From Malaya genurostris (taxonomy: Eukaryota > Arthropoda > Insecta > Diptera > Culicidae): a stretch of 64,000 bases of DNA. This document shows positions 10,085 to 20,859 of this stretch, one piece after another; the stretch's first letter is position 1, and every line of letters begins with the position of its first letter. The stretch is from contig NC_080571.1 in NCBI RefSeq assembly GCF_030247185.1, positions 164,706,352-164,770,351 on the forward strand. The letters are read 5' to 3'. The position numbers were made by a program, and so were the translations under genes. The notes beneath the pieces are model-generated. The model was given only the letters and a program-made list of their open reading frames with translations. It was not told the DNA's origin and searched no databases.

Positions 10085-11879
10085 GGTATTCTGTATTTGC
10101 ATACGTGTATCACCCGCTTACTGGGGTCATATGTGGTCATTGTCAATATTTTGACTCATCCTCTATTTGCAGATTATTATCTGTTACTGACCATCACCGT
10201 TTTTCAACTCCGGTCTCCAGCAGTAATCTAGTAAAAATACAGCGATGCAAACACACCAACCCGATCTACATACTCTGAACACGGTCATCTTTACTTGACA
10301 CTTTCGGTAAACTTTGGCTTGTGGTATTTGGCACTCCCAATCAGTCTTACAGCAACAACAAAAAACGGAGGCATTTCTGCATACCTCAGTGTAAGAACTG
10401 AGAAGCTAAAAATACACTCCCAAATCCAAAAAAACTCACTTATAAATAACCCATATATTTCGTTGATCTAACCTCGGAATAATATCCAAGAAACCCGATT
10501 CAACTCAACATACTAACAGTGTTTCAACTATAGTTCACCCTCTGACAAATCACAGAGGCATAATTGAAACTATAATTGAAACTCGAATTTATACGTACGA
10601 TGTTTTCTGATCATCAACTTAAATTGACAACGAAACTCGTAAATTAACTACAACACAACAAATAAATTCCTCTTTAATCACCCCTCTACCACACGTAATG
10701 AATTATCATTCATCTCTCTCATGTGTCACTCACTCTCTTACCAATACCACAACTCAATACCCTTATCTGTCACCAAGCCTGTATTCAATATGGTCGCATA
10801 TTTCACGGACAACTTCAGTGGATGCGGTTTTAACACGAAAACAGTGCAAACATGCAGTGATATCTCGCATTTCAGAAAAGTTACCTTCAGGAGAGTACAT
10901 TGACTATAGTATCTTGTCGATGTAAGTTTGAAAAGAACTGTTTTTGTTTGTTTCCTCCGCAGTTACCGTAGCTGCTTATGGACTACTACCGATCGTTAAC
11001 TGGAGTAAGAAGACAACAAGAAGCGGATTGATGTTATTTGAAGGATGTGCAATTTTGGACTGAAGGCCTTTCGATCTCTAACATGGATCAGCTTTATATC
11101 CCAGTTACTATATTATTTCGAATCTACAACCAAATAACACTTGAAGCAAAAACCTTTCAGTGCCTTTCTTTTTAGGAAATGATTCAAATGGAAGAACAAA
11201 ATATACGGAGACAAACTATGAATTTCCTCGAAATTATAACCGGATTCCAGCATGATTCGAGAAGGAAACCCGTACGTGATTTTAAAGTTTTTACTAATAT
11301 TATCGTAAGTACTAATACTAAGCTAAGTGGTAGGACGAATCGTAGGAATTGAAACTAATCTAACTAAACTATTATTTACAAGGTTATTTACACCAACGAA
11401 GACTATTGTTTGCGTTCCGCTGTGATGTTTCAATCACTTCGCTGTCTCGTTTCAATATTTCGTAGAACTTCGAATAGGTTCAGGGACTACCAAGCCCAGG
11501 CGACGTTTCCAGCCGCGGTCGTCTCCACTGCATTCTCCGACAGTGCACTGAGGACTGGTAGAGGTTTGCTCCTCTTTTCTTCGCATTTCCACGGCCTTTA
11601 GTCGAAATCATCGCAAGGTCTCGCTTTAGATTCATAGCACAGCTATTACTTTTCCCAGGTCATTGTCCTGGCTCCTTCTAGGGCATCGTGGATTGCATTA
11701 CTTTGTGAGCGAGTCATCGCAAGCCTCTGTCTCACCCCAGTGAAATGCCCAAGAACCCAGCAAAGTCGTCGGTTGGTACCGTTCGAAATTTAAATCCCCG
11801 TAGGTGTTTTTTTCATTGCAATCTTTAGTTACCCTGTAGAGCGACATAGCTTTTCAATGGACAGCTTAGCCCACCTACC
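10085..11879 (-). other. Element A 3' internal region, no gene recognised
   Basis: About 1.8 kb between the integrase end and the 3' LTR. An env gene could sit here in some Ty3/gypsy lineages, but neither strand shows a long frame, signal peptide or transmembrane pattern. The small plus-strand frames at 10698-10925 and 11410-11601 have no recognisable motifs. Confidence 0.45.
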
Positions 11880-13088
11880 TGCTTAAATGAGAAGAACTAG
11901 GGGTAAATTTCTTCAGCTGATCAGAAAAAAAAACTCCGATTCTTTTTCCTGAAAGGTCTTCAAGTTCGTATGTGTGGGATCCTAGCAATTTCCTAACAAC
12001 ACAAGGTTCGAATCTGGGTGCGAGTTTTTTGCAGAACCCTTTTCCCTTGTCTGATAATTAGAAAGTTTTTTAAGCACAGTTTCCCCAACGGTATATCGCG
12101 GACAGTTAGCGTTCGAGCGCAGGTTATAAGTAGCCTCATGACGTTTGTATGCTGCCGAGAGATTCTTCCTGACTTCCTCGAACAGTTCCTGCCTGTTCGA
12201 CATTTCATTTCCGTCAGGCTCATCGGGTTTATAGTTGTCCCTTATCGTCGCGTACTCTCTTCCTTCTGATACCTGATTTCTACCGAACACGATAAAATAC
12301 GGACTGTATTTAGTCGAGCTATGGACAGAAGTCCGGATTGCGTTAGCAATTGTTTGGATATCATCCGCCCAATGCTTATGATGTTTTTTCAGCGTGGCCC
12401 TTATGGCCGTCGTGATGACCCGGTTCACGCGCTCCGTGTTATTAACTTGAGGGTGATACGCTGGGGTAAGCCAGTGATTTACATGGTAGGCATCGAGTAA
12501 GTTTTTGAAAATTTTAGAAATAAATTGAGTCCCATTATCAGTCAATATGGTTTCCGGCACACCGAACAGCTTGAATATCATTGTTTCTACAAATTCAGCT
12601 AGTGGCTCTGCTTTAGCCTCTCGGAATGGCTGCACTAGTACGAACTTACTAAAAACGTCTATCGCCACTAACAAACAAGTGAAACGATTTTTACCGGAAG
12701 CGGGTAAAGGACCGACGAAGTCCAATGTTACAAACTGCCACGGATATTCAACTGGTTTTTGCGAACCCATCGGCGGCGTTAAATTTACATTTCCGCTCTT
12801 GCTTGTTTGACAACGCAAGCACTCTCTGCAGTGTTTACGTATTTGTTCGTTCATCTTCGGCCAGAAGTATCGTTCCTTGATGGCAGCCAAAGTCTTGTCG
12901 AATCCGAAGTGGGCCTTACTGTGTTCTAGGTGTATGATTTCGTCTCTATTTGCAGGCTGTGGTAACTGTTTCCAAACAAACCGGGGATCGTGGTGCCGAC
13001 TGGAACTTTTAAGCAGTTTCCAAATTTTTCCATCAATCACACGATAATCTCCGTATTTTGCGGGATCGGCCACGATTTGAGCGGCAAG
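11880..13088 (-). pseudogene. Ty3/gypsy integrase
   Basis: Integrase joins the cDNA copy to host DNA. The zinc-binding HHCC region is visible (HLEHSKAHFG, then HCRECLRC). The catalytic core shows the first Asp in VTLDFVGPLP, the second in ILTDNGTQFISK and the Glu in HPQVNNTERVNRV, so D, D and E are all present. A GPY-like C-terminal region follows, but the frame shifts near 12030; the expected continuation (DLSGKRIGVFFSDQLKKF) is readable in another frame to about 11880. It is separated from the RNase H block by a single in-frame TAA at 13089-13091. Confidence 0.85.
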
Positions 13089-13555
13089 TTAATCGTATTC
13101 TGGGTCGGTCTGCGCTACGACAATGGCTTCGATTGATCTTGACAGACAATCAGCAGTGATGTTGTTCTTCCCTTTCCTGTATTCCAGTTCGATGTCGTAC
13201 GACTGAATTCGCAATGCCCATCGGAGAAGCTTTGAATTTCCGCTTTCAGCTCCTATTTTGAACAGCCATAACAAGCTTCTTGCATCTGTTACTACCTTGA
13301 AACGCGTTCCTTCGACGTAGTGTCTAAAGTTGTCTATCGCCAACAGAACTCCGAGACACTCTTTTTCCACCGCTGAGTATTTCCTTTGGGTACAACTAAG
13401 TTTCTTGCTAAAATATCCCACCACCCTAGTCTCTCCATCATGGTCCTGAATTAACGCAGCTCCAACAGCGTTTTCTGAGGCATCGGTTTCGATGACGAAT
13501 GGTTTGTTGAAATCGGGATTCGCCAAATCAGGACCAGGGGATTCGCACGAAGATC
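13089..13555 (-). pseudogene. Ty3/gypsy RNase H
   Basis: The domain begins with ANPDFNKPFVIETDASENAV, has the Glu-containing helix YSAVEKECLGVLLAI and the third acidic residue in VVTDARSLLWLF, and ends with DIELEYRKGKNNITADCLSR, all typical of Ty3/gypsy RNase H. It continues in the same frame into integrase across one TAA stop. Upstream it should be preceded by RT. Instead, from about 13545 the sequence becomes a gag block in the opposite orientation, so RT and protease have been lost at this breakpoint. Confidence 0.85.
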
Positions 13556-14040
13556 CAAGAGCGGAAACAAATGCGAGGCGAAACTTTCATAGCATTTGTC
13601 ACCGAAATCGAGAAGTTGAATCGAAAGCTGTCGAAGCCACTGTCGCGGAACCGGAAGTTTGAGGTGATCTGGGATAACATGAGACAGCATTATCGATCAA
13701 AGATCTCAATAGTGGAAGTCAAAAACCTGCAACATCTGCTGAAGTTAAACCACAGAATCGATGCAGCGGATTCAAATCTACAACAAGCATGGGAGCCGCA
13801 TCCCAGAAGACCATTGAACAACGTTGAGGTCGAACAGAGTGACTCAGAGAGCGATAACCTCATAGACGTTAACGCAATGCGAATGCGATCCACAGAACAC
13901 ACGAAGCCAGTAGCAAACTCACAACATCAGCGAATAATATCTCCAAGTATTACCAGAAATGATCAAAGTCACCACAAGACCAATGAGTCAATTCACCACA
14001 ATTTAATTACTTTAATCTTAAGATATTTTGCCAAATCACG
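13556..14040 (+). pseudogene. Inverted gag fragment within element A
   Basis: A 163-residue plus-strand frame (13571-14062) reads like a retrotransposon Gag. Residues 8-65 are helical and charged (FVTEIEKLNRKLSKPLSRNR, then a DNMRQHYRSKISIVEVKNLQ block), and the rest is polar and low in hydrophobics, like a linker before zinc knuckles. The position just after the primer-binding site is right for gag, but the orientation is opposite to the pol genes. I infer an inversion with deletion. It has no zinc knuckle. The family match is by appearance only. Confidence 0.55.
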
Positions 14041-14050
14041 TTGGGCGCCA
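14036..14050 (-). promoter_or_regulatory. Probable tRNA primer-binding site of element A
   Basis: TGGCGCCCAACGTGA on the minus strand, two bases after the LTR end (ACA at 14053-14055). TGG followed by a tRNA 3'-end complement is the standard primer site that starts minus-strand DNA synthesis, and TGGCGCCCAAC is a common form in Ty3/gypsy elements. Confidence 0.65.
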
Positions 14051-14052
14051 TT

Positions 14053-16061
14053 TGTAACCTGAGACCGTTGGAACTAGACCCGTTTCAAAATTTAGCGAAT
14101 GATTTTTTTGCGCCACTCCCTAAGGAGACCAAACGCCTGGTTTGTGTGCCCAGCTAATTGAGACCCTTCCTATGGGCGGGTATTGTCTGTTTCTGAGTTC
14201 CGGTCGAGACGGTCCAACGTGGCTCAGGTGACCTTGATAGTCCGCCAACACCCCAAAGAAAACACCCGCTGAAAACCGAAATCGCTACAGTAAGACCAGA
14301 CGAATAAAGAAGATTCACTCAAACGATGCTTTTCATCACTGGTAAAGACTTTAGCAGCCACAGGGCTCCAACTCGCGAGGGGATTAGGGAGGGTAGGTCT
14401 ACAAAAAAAATTATCCGAAAGCTAATCGCCCGAATATCTTGAGAAATCCTTCACCTGAAAATACCATAAATAGTCACCGCTAACAAAAAATTAAACACTA
14501 TTTAAAATACACAAACGAAATTCTGCTTTTATTACAAACAAAAAAAAAGTATATTATATTTTCATCTTGGTAGGGATCGAACTCCAAACTCTCTACATGC
14601 TAGCTAGCTTTGTGTGCGGTACACGAACTGATCTGGCTACTGTTACTTCTCTCTCTTTCTACTTTCCCAGTGCATATTTAATACTGTCGAAGCTAATTCC
14701 TAGACGTATTCATCCGAAAATGAGTGACGGGGGGTAAGGTGCGTGCGTTTCCTTGTACAGATTTATACGGCGAGTTCATCGCCGACCTAGGATTTTCACA
14801 GGTGGCAGCAAAGGAAATCCACCAGACAAAAAAAAACGTTTTCGAACCCGGGCTTTAAGATGGTTTCAATAAATCGTGGTGATTTAGCCCATGTGACTAA
14901 TTACGTGGGGTTCATTATATATATTGATCATGCGCATGTCAAGAAAAGAAAACGGTTTGTACTCACACTACCATGGTTTTACGTGGTTTACGGGTCGATG
15001 CTGGAGACCGACGAACGTTGACTGCTTTACGGGCGCCAGCGCGATTTCCTTGTCGCTTGCTGGCAGATTCGGGCCTGCAGAAGATCCGGATTTCTGGTTT
15101 GTGTTCACCACGTTCCACGTGGTAATTAACTGATGTCGGGACGGATCGAAGCGATGGTTACTGCTCCCTGCCTAGCGCGTGGTTGACTTTTGACGATCAG
15201 CGCTCTTCCGGTCGGTTCCCCGGGAACTTTGTAGCTAGATGGTGGGGTCAAAAGTGGTCGTTGATACTGGTTGGTCGATGTGACGGGAATTTTGCAGCAC
15301 GAAGAACCTGCACAAAGACACGCACCCAACAACATGCTGGTTTTAGAAAACGCACTACACCGTTCGCAAATTTGCACCTTACCTTTAATCGATAATACCG
15401 ACACTAACTATGCTCCAATAAACTCGGAACCACTAACTTGCCTTATAGCTTGGCACTGGGGAAGGAAAACTATTTTATGGTGAACTGATAAAGGGAAACT
15501 CAAGATATTTTAGATTACCTAAAACTACACATCGAGGCGCGGAACAAAATTAAACCACTCCTGCCTCTTCCACGATCCAGATCAAAGTGGATGATCAGAT
15601 CTTTGGAGTCCTCAGATTAAGCACGAGTAAAATATTCCCTTCCGGAACTACGTAATTAATTACAAAGTTTTCCGAATCTCTCCTGCACCCGATTTCAATC
15701 TCCCCCGAATGTTCCCAGAGCATTGACCTCCTAACAAAGAAGTTTGAGTCAGTCCGAACGATGCCTTTTAAACCCCAGAGAAAGACATATACTTCTCCGT
15801 ATATCGCATTATTAAGTTTATAAGCTAAGAAAAAGAAACCTACTTCAAATAGGGGGGTGACGCCCGCGTCGCGACCACCCGTCGAACGTAACTCAGTTCC
15901 AACCAGTCAACCAGGTCTGGCGTGAGAGTGCGTACTATAATATTCATTGGTACTCTCGAATGGCACTCTCGAGAGGATTTATGTAGAATTGTATGCGATA
16001 CTGAGAGTTGGCCATCAACGCGAGGGGCCATACAATATTTTATTTATTCGGTAATGCTACA
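14053..16061 (-). repeat. 5' LTR of element A, long form
   Basis: A 2,009-bp LTR with the same ends as the short copy. It holds three blocks missing from the 3' LTR, the largest being about 1.1 kb (14098-15213), which includes a tRNA-like segment. No long coding frame is present. Its right end interrupts the RT of the neighbouring Ty3/gypsy element B at 16061/16062. Confidence 0.85.
14569..14645 (-). other. tRNA-like segment (possible SINE head)
   Basis: On the minus strand a box-B-like AGTTCGATCC and a box-A-like region around GATCAGTTCGTG lie about 35 nt apart, with GTAG and CTAC able to pair at the ends. An AT-rich stretch follows. This pattern fits a decayed tRNA or the head of a tRNA-derived SINE. 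The arms do not all pair, so it is not called a tRNA gene. Confidence 0.3.
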
Positions 16062-16650
16062 AACTAAATGTCTCTCTTCAAACTTAAATTGAATATCCTT
16101 TTTCAATAATTCGTATAACGGTTGTGCTATTATATTAAAATTTAGTATAAATTTCCGAAAGTAACTAATGAGTCCTACAAAGCGATGAAGCGCGTATACA
16201 TTAACGGGAATTGGAATAGATTGTACAGTTTCTACGTGACGGTCGCTTGGACTGATCGAGTTGTGTGCTATGTTATAACCAAGACAATCAAGCGAAGTTT
16301 TCAGAAAAGAGCATTTGTCTAATTGTAACTTAACATGGTTGTCGCTCAACGTTTTGAGAACTGAGGACAATACATCTAGATGATCATCAATAGTAATTTT
16401 CTCTGTTTTAATGAATTCTTCTAAGACCTTGTGTATATAACGTACAAACGCGGCTGGCGAATTAGCAAATCCGAACGGAAGTTTATTGAATTCATATTGC
16501 CCGCCATCGACAACAAATGAAGTGAACTTTTTTGAGTTTTCAGCAATATCTACATGAAAAAATCCATTTTTCAAATCGAGACTAGTGAAAAAACGTTTAT
16601 CGCGAAGCTTGAGAACAAGGTCCTCGATACCGTAAACGGTTTATACTCCT
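16062..16650 (-). pseudogene. Ty3/gypsy reverse transcriptase (element B)
   Basis: The main frame (16574-16044) has the palm block FFHVDIAENSKKFTSFV, then FNKLPFGFANSPAAFVRYIH, and the later CLGYNIAHNSISPSDRHVE and FVGLISYFRKFI blocks. The YxDD active site, expected between ITI and the HLDVL block, is missing: the sequence reads KITIDDHLDVL with no aromatic-x-Asp-Asp box and its following strand. I infer an in-frame deletion of about a dozen residues between short repeats at about 16380-16400. The start of RT lies in another frame upstream of 16600. The last residues before the stop come from the LTR of element A. Confidence 0.8.
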
Positions 16651-17203
16651 TTAGCTTGATTTCTACTTCCATTTTGATTAGTGGTTCTTCAGGTTTCGGT
16701 CGATCTACGTAACAATCTTGAAATATTTGTTCAACAGTGGACGTTAAACGCTTAGTCTCGTCAATGTCACCTACGTTCAATTCAGTCATCTTATCATCAA
16801 TTATTGCGCAAAGGTAGTCATCGTTTTTACCATAAGCATCATTCATGAGTTGAGAATCGTACTGTAAAACCGAAAGTTTCCAGTCGATAACAACTCCGAC
16901 AACGCCATTGTCATTTATGAAGTCACGGCCCAAGAGGACATTAACTTCTTCCGAAATAGTGTCGTTTGGTACAACAATAAGACACGTATAAAAAACGCGA
17001 CTCCCTACAATGATTGAACTTTTAAATGATCCATGCATTCTTAAGCGCGTGCCATTAATACCACTAATCTCTCCCAAGGGTACTTTAGAAGAATAGTCAA
17101 AATCAGATGGCAACATTGAACTTTTGATCAAACTTACCGGAGATCCTAAGTCTAAAAGAATCTCAACCGTACTACACCGTCCACCGGAGATAATAGTTGC
17201 CGC
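16651..17203 (-). pseudogene. Ty3/gypsy aspartic protease (element B)
   Basis: The active site is readable just upstream of 17131 as EILLDLGSPVSLI, a D-L-G variant of the usual D-S/T-G. The frame then shows the protease core with VLLGRDFI (the family's LLG.D motif, near residue 65 of the 186-residue frame) and the linker to RT, PLIKMEVEIKLKEYKPF. A frame change lies between gag and protease near 17200 and another before RT near 16600. The protease would process the Gag-Pol polyprotein. Confidence 0.75.
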
Positions 17204-18378
17204 TCATCGACTTCCTTCGTTTACGTGTAGAAAATAAGGCTCGGCGATGACGTTAGAATTTGTCGATTGGTTGTTTTCTTGCATAAACCGAACTTGAGCC
17301 GATTCAGCCGTTGATTTTTCAGTTGTTGGGGAGACTGTTGTGATACAATTGACTTCGAGATGACCTACTTTACCACATTTTGTGCAACGAGGATTTTTTT
17401 GAGGCAGTGGACACTTAGCGGAGAGATGTCCTTGCTCGTTACAGTTGAAACATCGTCGAGCTGGCGGTAGTTGGTTATTTTGTTCCTCCGTGTTATCTTT
17501 TTGCTCGTTGTTTATCGCTGATAGTGTCTTGACAGCATCTTTTTGTTGAACGTTGTATCTGAAACTGACAGCTCTCAAACGCAAATAACGTTGTAAGCAA
17601 GCAATGAGATCAGCAACCTTTGATAATTCTTTCGAAATAAGATGTTCTTGAAGTTTTTCATCATTGATGTTTCGAATAACATAGGAAATGATAGCTTCTT
17701 CCGATAGGCGACCTTCTTTCGCAATATGTTGCATATCATAAACGTAACTTTTTTCGTCTTCTCCTTTCGCGCGTATTCGTTTTGCCATTTGGAAATGTAC
17801 ATCAATTTCATTCAAACGGCTTGTAAATGCTCGGCAAATGGATGTTTTGAAGCTTTTCCACGTAAGCGTAGCTTCCTCCTGTGCATCAAACCACTTTCTC
17901 GCTGTTCCGGTCAGTCTTGAATGTGCGTAATGTAAACAAGATCGGGCTGACCATCCGTACACTATAGCGTAACCTTCATTTTTTTTATCCAACCGGTGCT
18001 GCTTCCTTCTTTGCCACTGTATGGCGGAATTAATCGCTCGACTTCCAGCGGATGGAGGAAAGTTTCTCGAATCGGGTGACGTACACGGGCTCTATGATTC
18101 TCGCTTGTAACCGAGGCGGTGGTTACACGGGAAGAAATGCTAGAAATCGCGTCACCATTATCAGAATCCGTTTCCACATCCATGCAGTCTACCAAATTCA
18201 CGTAGGATGATTTCTGTGGGCATTCACTGTCGGAGATTTTCTCGTTTTTCACTTTCATTAACCGTGGTACGTAATTCGTTGCAGCGATACCAGTCAATGT
18301 GAGACGAGAAATCTTTTTCTGTGTACGTTGAATGCGTTGTTCGACGACCGTTGCATCAGTTTCGTCCGATGATGACAT
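17204..18378 (-). pseudogene. Ty3/gypsy gag with two CCHC knuckles (element B)
   Basis: The start codon at 18378 begins MSSSDETDATVVEQR. A 138-residue N-terminal frame ends near 17962, and the remainder continues in another frame after a 1-nt shift in a poly-T run near 17975. The capsid-like Retrotrans_gag domain is clear (residues 20-110 of the second frame, with ARKWFDAQEEATLTW). The nucleocapsid part has two CCHC zinc knuckles, CFNCNEQGHLSAKC and CTKCGKVGHLEVNC. Gag would form particles and package RNA. Confidence 0.85.
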
Positions 18379-18502
18379 GGTGGCGTAGTCCCAAGATGGC
18401 TGTTCAGCACGCTGAGGAAAATCACAAAATTTCTGCGAAAACTAATGTTTCGGTCCACAATTTCACTATTTTGCGACGACCGGGATAATCCCACTTCTGA
18501 TC

Positions 18503-18726
18503 TGTAGGCTAACTGGTGGTTTAGACTGAATTACGCAGTCGTTCGATAGGAAAAAGCGTGTTTAATGAATAACAATGTTTATTACGTGTTGTCTCTGTGT
18601 CTTGTGACTAGGAAGTGATGACCGGATGGGTCGCTTGTACACGCAAAATATAACTTAACAAAATAAAAGAGTTTGTCGATGTTAGGTAGACGGTAGATCC
18701 CTTAAATAATATTTCTAACTGCTACA
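18503..18726 (-). repeat. 5' LTR of element B
   Basis: A 224-bp segment that on the minus strand starts TGTAGCAGTTAG and ends GTTAGCCTACA, with an AATAAA signal in the middle. The primer-site-like GATCAGAAGTGGGATTAT follows immediately and the gag start lies 125 bp downstream. There is no second copy in the window, because the 3' end was lost. The boundary is inferred from the TG...CA ends. Confidence 0.65.
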
Positions 18727-19094
18727 CTTTAGTCGTGTTTATTCATTCCTGAAATTTATCTACAACTCTCATCATAATTATTTTCATTTTCCTCTTCATG
18801 ACATATTTAAAATTCGTTTTCATTTCTATGCATAGTACAACTAACATGCCATATCAAACAGGTTAAACAATTTTTTCATCTCAGTTCGGTGTACGTAAAC
18901 GTTTCAAAGTCGAATTGATCTGAAAAAAATGCACTCAGGCGTCACCACGATTTAAAAAATTATTTTAATTTATTCACCGTAAATTCTCAGAGAACGATGA
19001 AAAGCCGTTGTTGTTGAAAATAATACAGATTCTAATAAACACTGAAAATAATAAAGGTTGGACATGACAGGTAGTTTTGCAGGGATGCCAGAAT
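18727..19094. other. No gene recognised
   Basis: AT-rich spacer between the LTR of element B and repeat family A. No motif or repeat was identified. Confidence 0.45.
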
Positions 19095-20859
19095 ATATTT
19101 AAAAAAGGCGGGTGGGTAATGCCAGAGACATAACTGGATGTCGTGAATATGAAAACAACTGACGTGTTCCTTAACGCTTCCGAATATCAATTAGTTGATC
19201 AATTGTATGAATTATGCAAGCATTCCCCTTTTTCACATTTTTCGCAAAAACAAAGAAGGCTTCACTTGATCTCGATTACTTTGAATTTCGCACTGCGAAA
19301 AGTGCACAAATCTAACCAAACTGTTCTAGATTTGAACTAAACTGAGGATATTTACCTTCGATTTGCGAACAACAAATCCTAATAGTTCTTTGAAAAACTT
19401 TTAGAGCCATTAGAACGGCTGATTTTGTGTAACGCTCTCCACCGTTGTTTTTTCACCAATGCTAATGACTGGCAGCTGTGACGTAATCGCTCTTGTCGAA
19501 AACGAAACTAGCTGTGCAGACGACACAAAACACATCTGCTCGCAGTGGCGATAGAATCCAAACTGATTCAATTTTGGTTAAGTGGTTTTTTTTATGTGAT
19601 TTCGTTTGTAGCTTTTTTACTAATGGGCGGTCCTAACGGCTATAAAAATAGCCGCATACAGAATTTTAATGTCGATTATTTCATTTCGGATATGCATAGT
19701 TTATTAAAAGAAAATATCAATATGCTGTAGGGATTCGTTTCCAGCATTCAGAAGGGTCAAATTGCGTAATTCTCTACGACATTAAACTTTGGAACATTTT
19801 TCGCAAAAACAAAGAAGGCTTCACTTGATCTCGATTACTGTGAATTTCACACAACGAAAAGTGCACAAATCTAACCAAACTGTTCTAGATTTGCACTAAA
19901 CTGAGGATATTTACCTTCGATTTGCGAACAACAATTCCTAATAGTTCTTTAGAACACTTTTAGAGCCATTAGAACGGTTGATTTTGTGTGATGCTCTCCA
20001 CCGTTGTTTTTTCACCAATGCTAATGACTGGTACCTGTGACGTAATCGCTCTTGTCGAAAGCGAAACTAGCTGTGCAGACGACACAAAACACATCTGCTC
20101 GCAGTGGCGATAGCATCCAAACTGATTCAATTTTTGTTAAGAGGTTTCTTTTTATGTGGTTTCGTTTGTAGCTTTTTCACTAATGGGCGGTCCTAACGGC
20201 TATCAAAATAGCCGCCTACAGAATTTTAATGTCGATTATTTCATTTCGGATTTGCATTTCATTGAAAGAAACATACTGTACGGGATTCATTCCTGCCTTT
20301 CAGAAGGACCAAATTGTGGAACTCACTACGATATTAAACACTGTTCGGAACATTTTCCTCGAACGGTTTGTTGTACAGCAGCAAATATTTTGTTATCTTC
20401 CTCAGAACGCGTTCTTATTGGATGGTGTTGACATGGGTCAAATGAGACAGGTTTTTCAATAGTGTACTATGGAAATACTGCAATGCTTTTGCTATACACG
20501 ATTAAGTTGAAAAATTATGATTCTATTGGTAGTTAGATTATATACATCCTTCCACAGATCACTGAGCTATGAGCTTTAAAAATACGAGAAAGGCAAACGC
20601 GCCTTATGATTTATCCTCTTTGATACTCGTTTATACAAAACATTTAAGAAAAGTTTAATTTTGAATTATTTGATATTATGTCACAAAACTGAAAATTATA
20701 TCATAAAATTGTGATCTTATATCCGATGGCATGTAGCAAAAATTATGTTGATTCGTTAGATACAACAATAGATATTCACGATCAAAAACTTATCACTCTC
20801 TCAGAGGGTATATTTTGAAAAGGCACCCCATAGTAAAGCAAGTCGTATTCACGACAAAA
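19095..20859 (+). repeat. Repeat family A copy with internal tandem duplication
   Basis: The left part (GGTAATGCCAGAGACATAACTGG, then TGTCGTGAATA near 19140) recurs near 45130-45170. The right end (20806-20859, finishing GTCGTATTCACGACAAAA) recurs near 46090, 47012 and 59368, and inverted at 61031. The two ends share the inverted motif TGTCGTGAATA, which suggests a non-autonomous DNA transposon. Inside, a 559-bp segment is tandemly duplicated (19241 and 19800 mark the same base). No coding capacity was seen. Confidence 0.7.

Larger units (their letters stand above)
9273..16061 (-). mobile_element. Ty3/gypsy-type LTR retrotransposon A, rearranged
   Basis: The ends are two related LTRs (9273-10026 and 14053-16061) that start TGTAACC and end GCTACA on the plus strand. 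The minus strand is the coding sense. A primer-binding-site-like TGGCGCCCAACGTGA follows the LTR at 14050-14036, a purine-rich stretch precedes the other LTR at 10027-10040, and the pol frames run on the minus strand. Protease and RT are absent, and a gag block is inverted. The flanking bases (GCAGAC on the left, AACTAA on the right) do not match, so no target-site duplication is visible. Confidence 0.8.
16062..18726 (-). mobile_element. Ty3/gypsy element B, pol truncated by element A
   Basis: Coding order on the minus strand is LTR, primer site, gag with two CCHC knuckles, protease, RT. It ends abruptly at 16062 where the LTR of element A starts, after the RT thumb. RNase H and integrase are missing; the RNase H and integrase at 11880-13555 belong to element A. 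Frameshifts lie near 17975, 17170 and 16600. The base just after the LTR fits a tRNA-Leu type primer site (ATCAGAAGTGGGAT), as used by the mdg3 group. Confidence 0.85.

Noticed and set aside
12018..12810. Plus-strand frames over the integrase region
   Set aside because: They are antisense to a clear minus-strand Ty3/gypsy integrase with a complete DDE triad.
14830..14885. Second tRNA-like sequence on the minus strand
   Set aside because: Only a B-box-like GGGTTCGAA and a T run are present; the arms do not pair, so no tRNA is called.
9273..16061. Reading element A on the plus strand because of the plus-strand gag frame
   Set aside because: The primer-binding site, purine tract and pol genes all agree with the minus strand. 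Only the gag block disagrees, so an inversion is the simpler reading.
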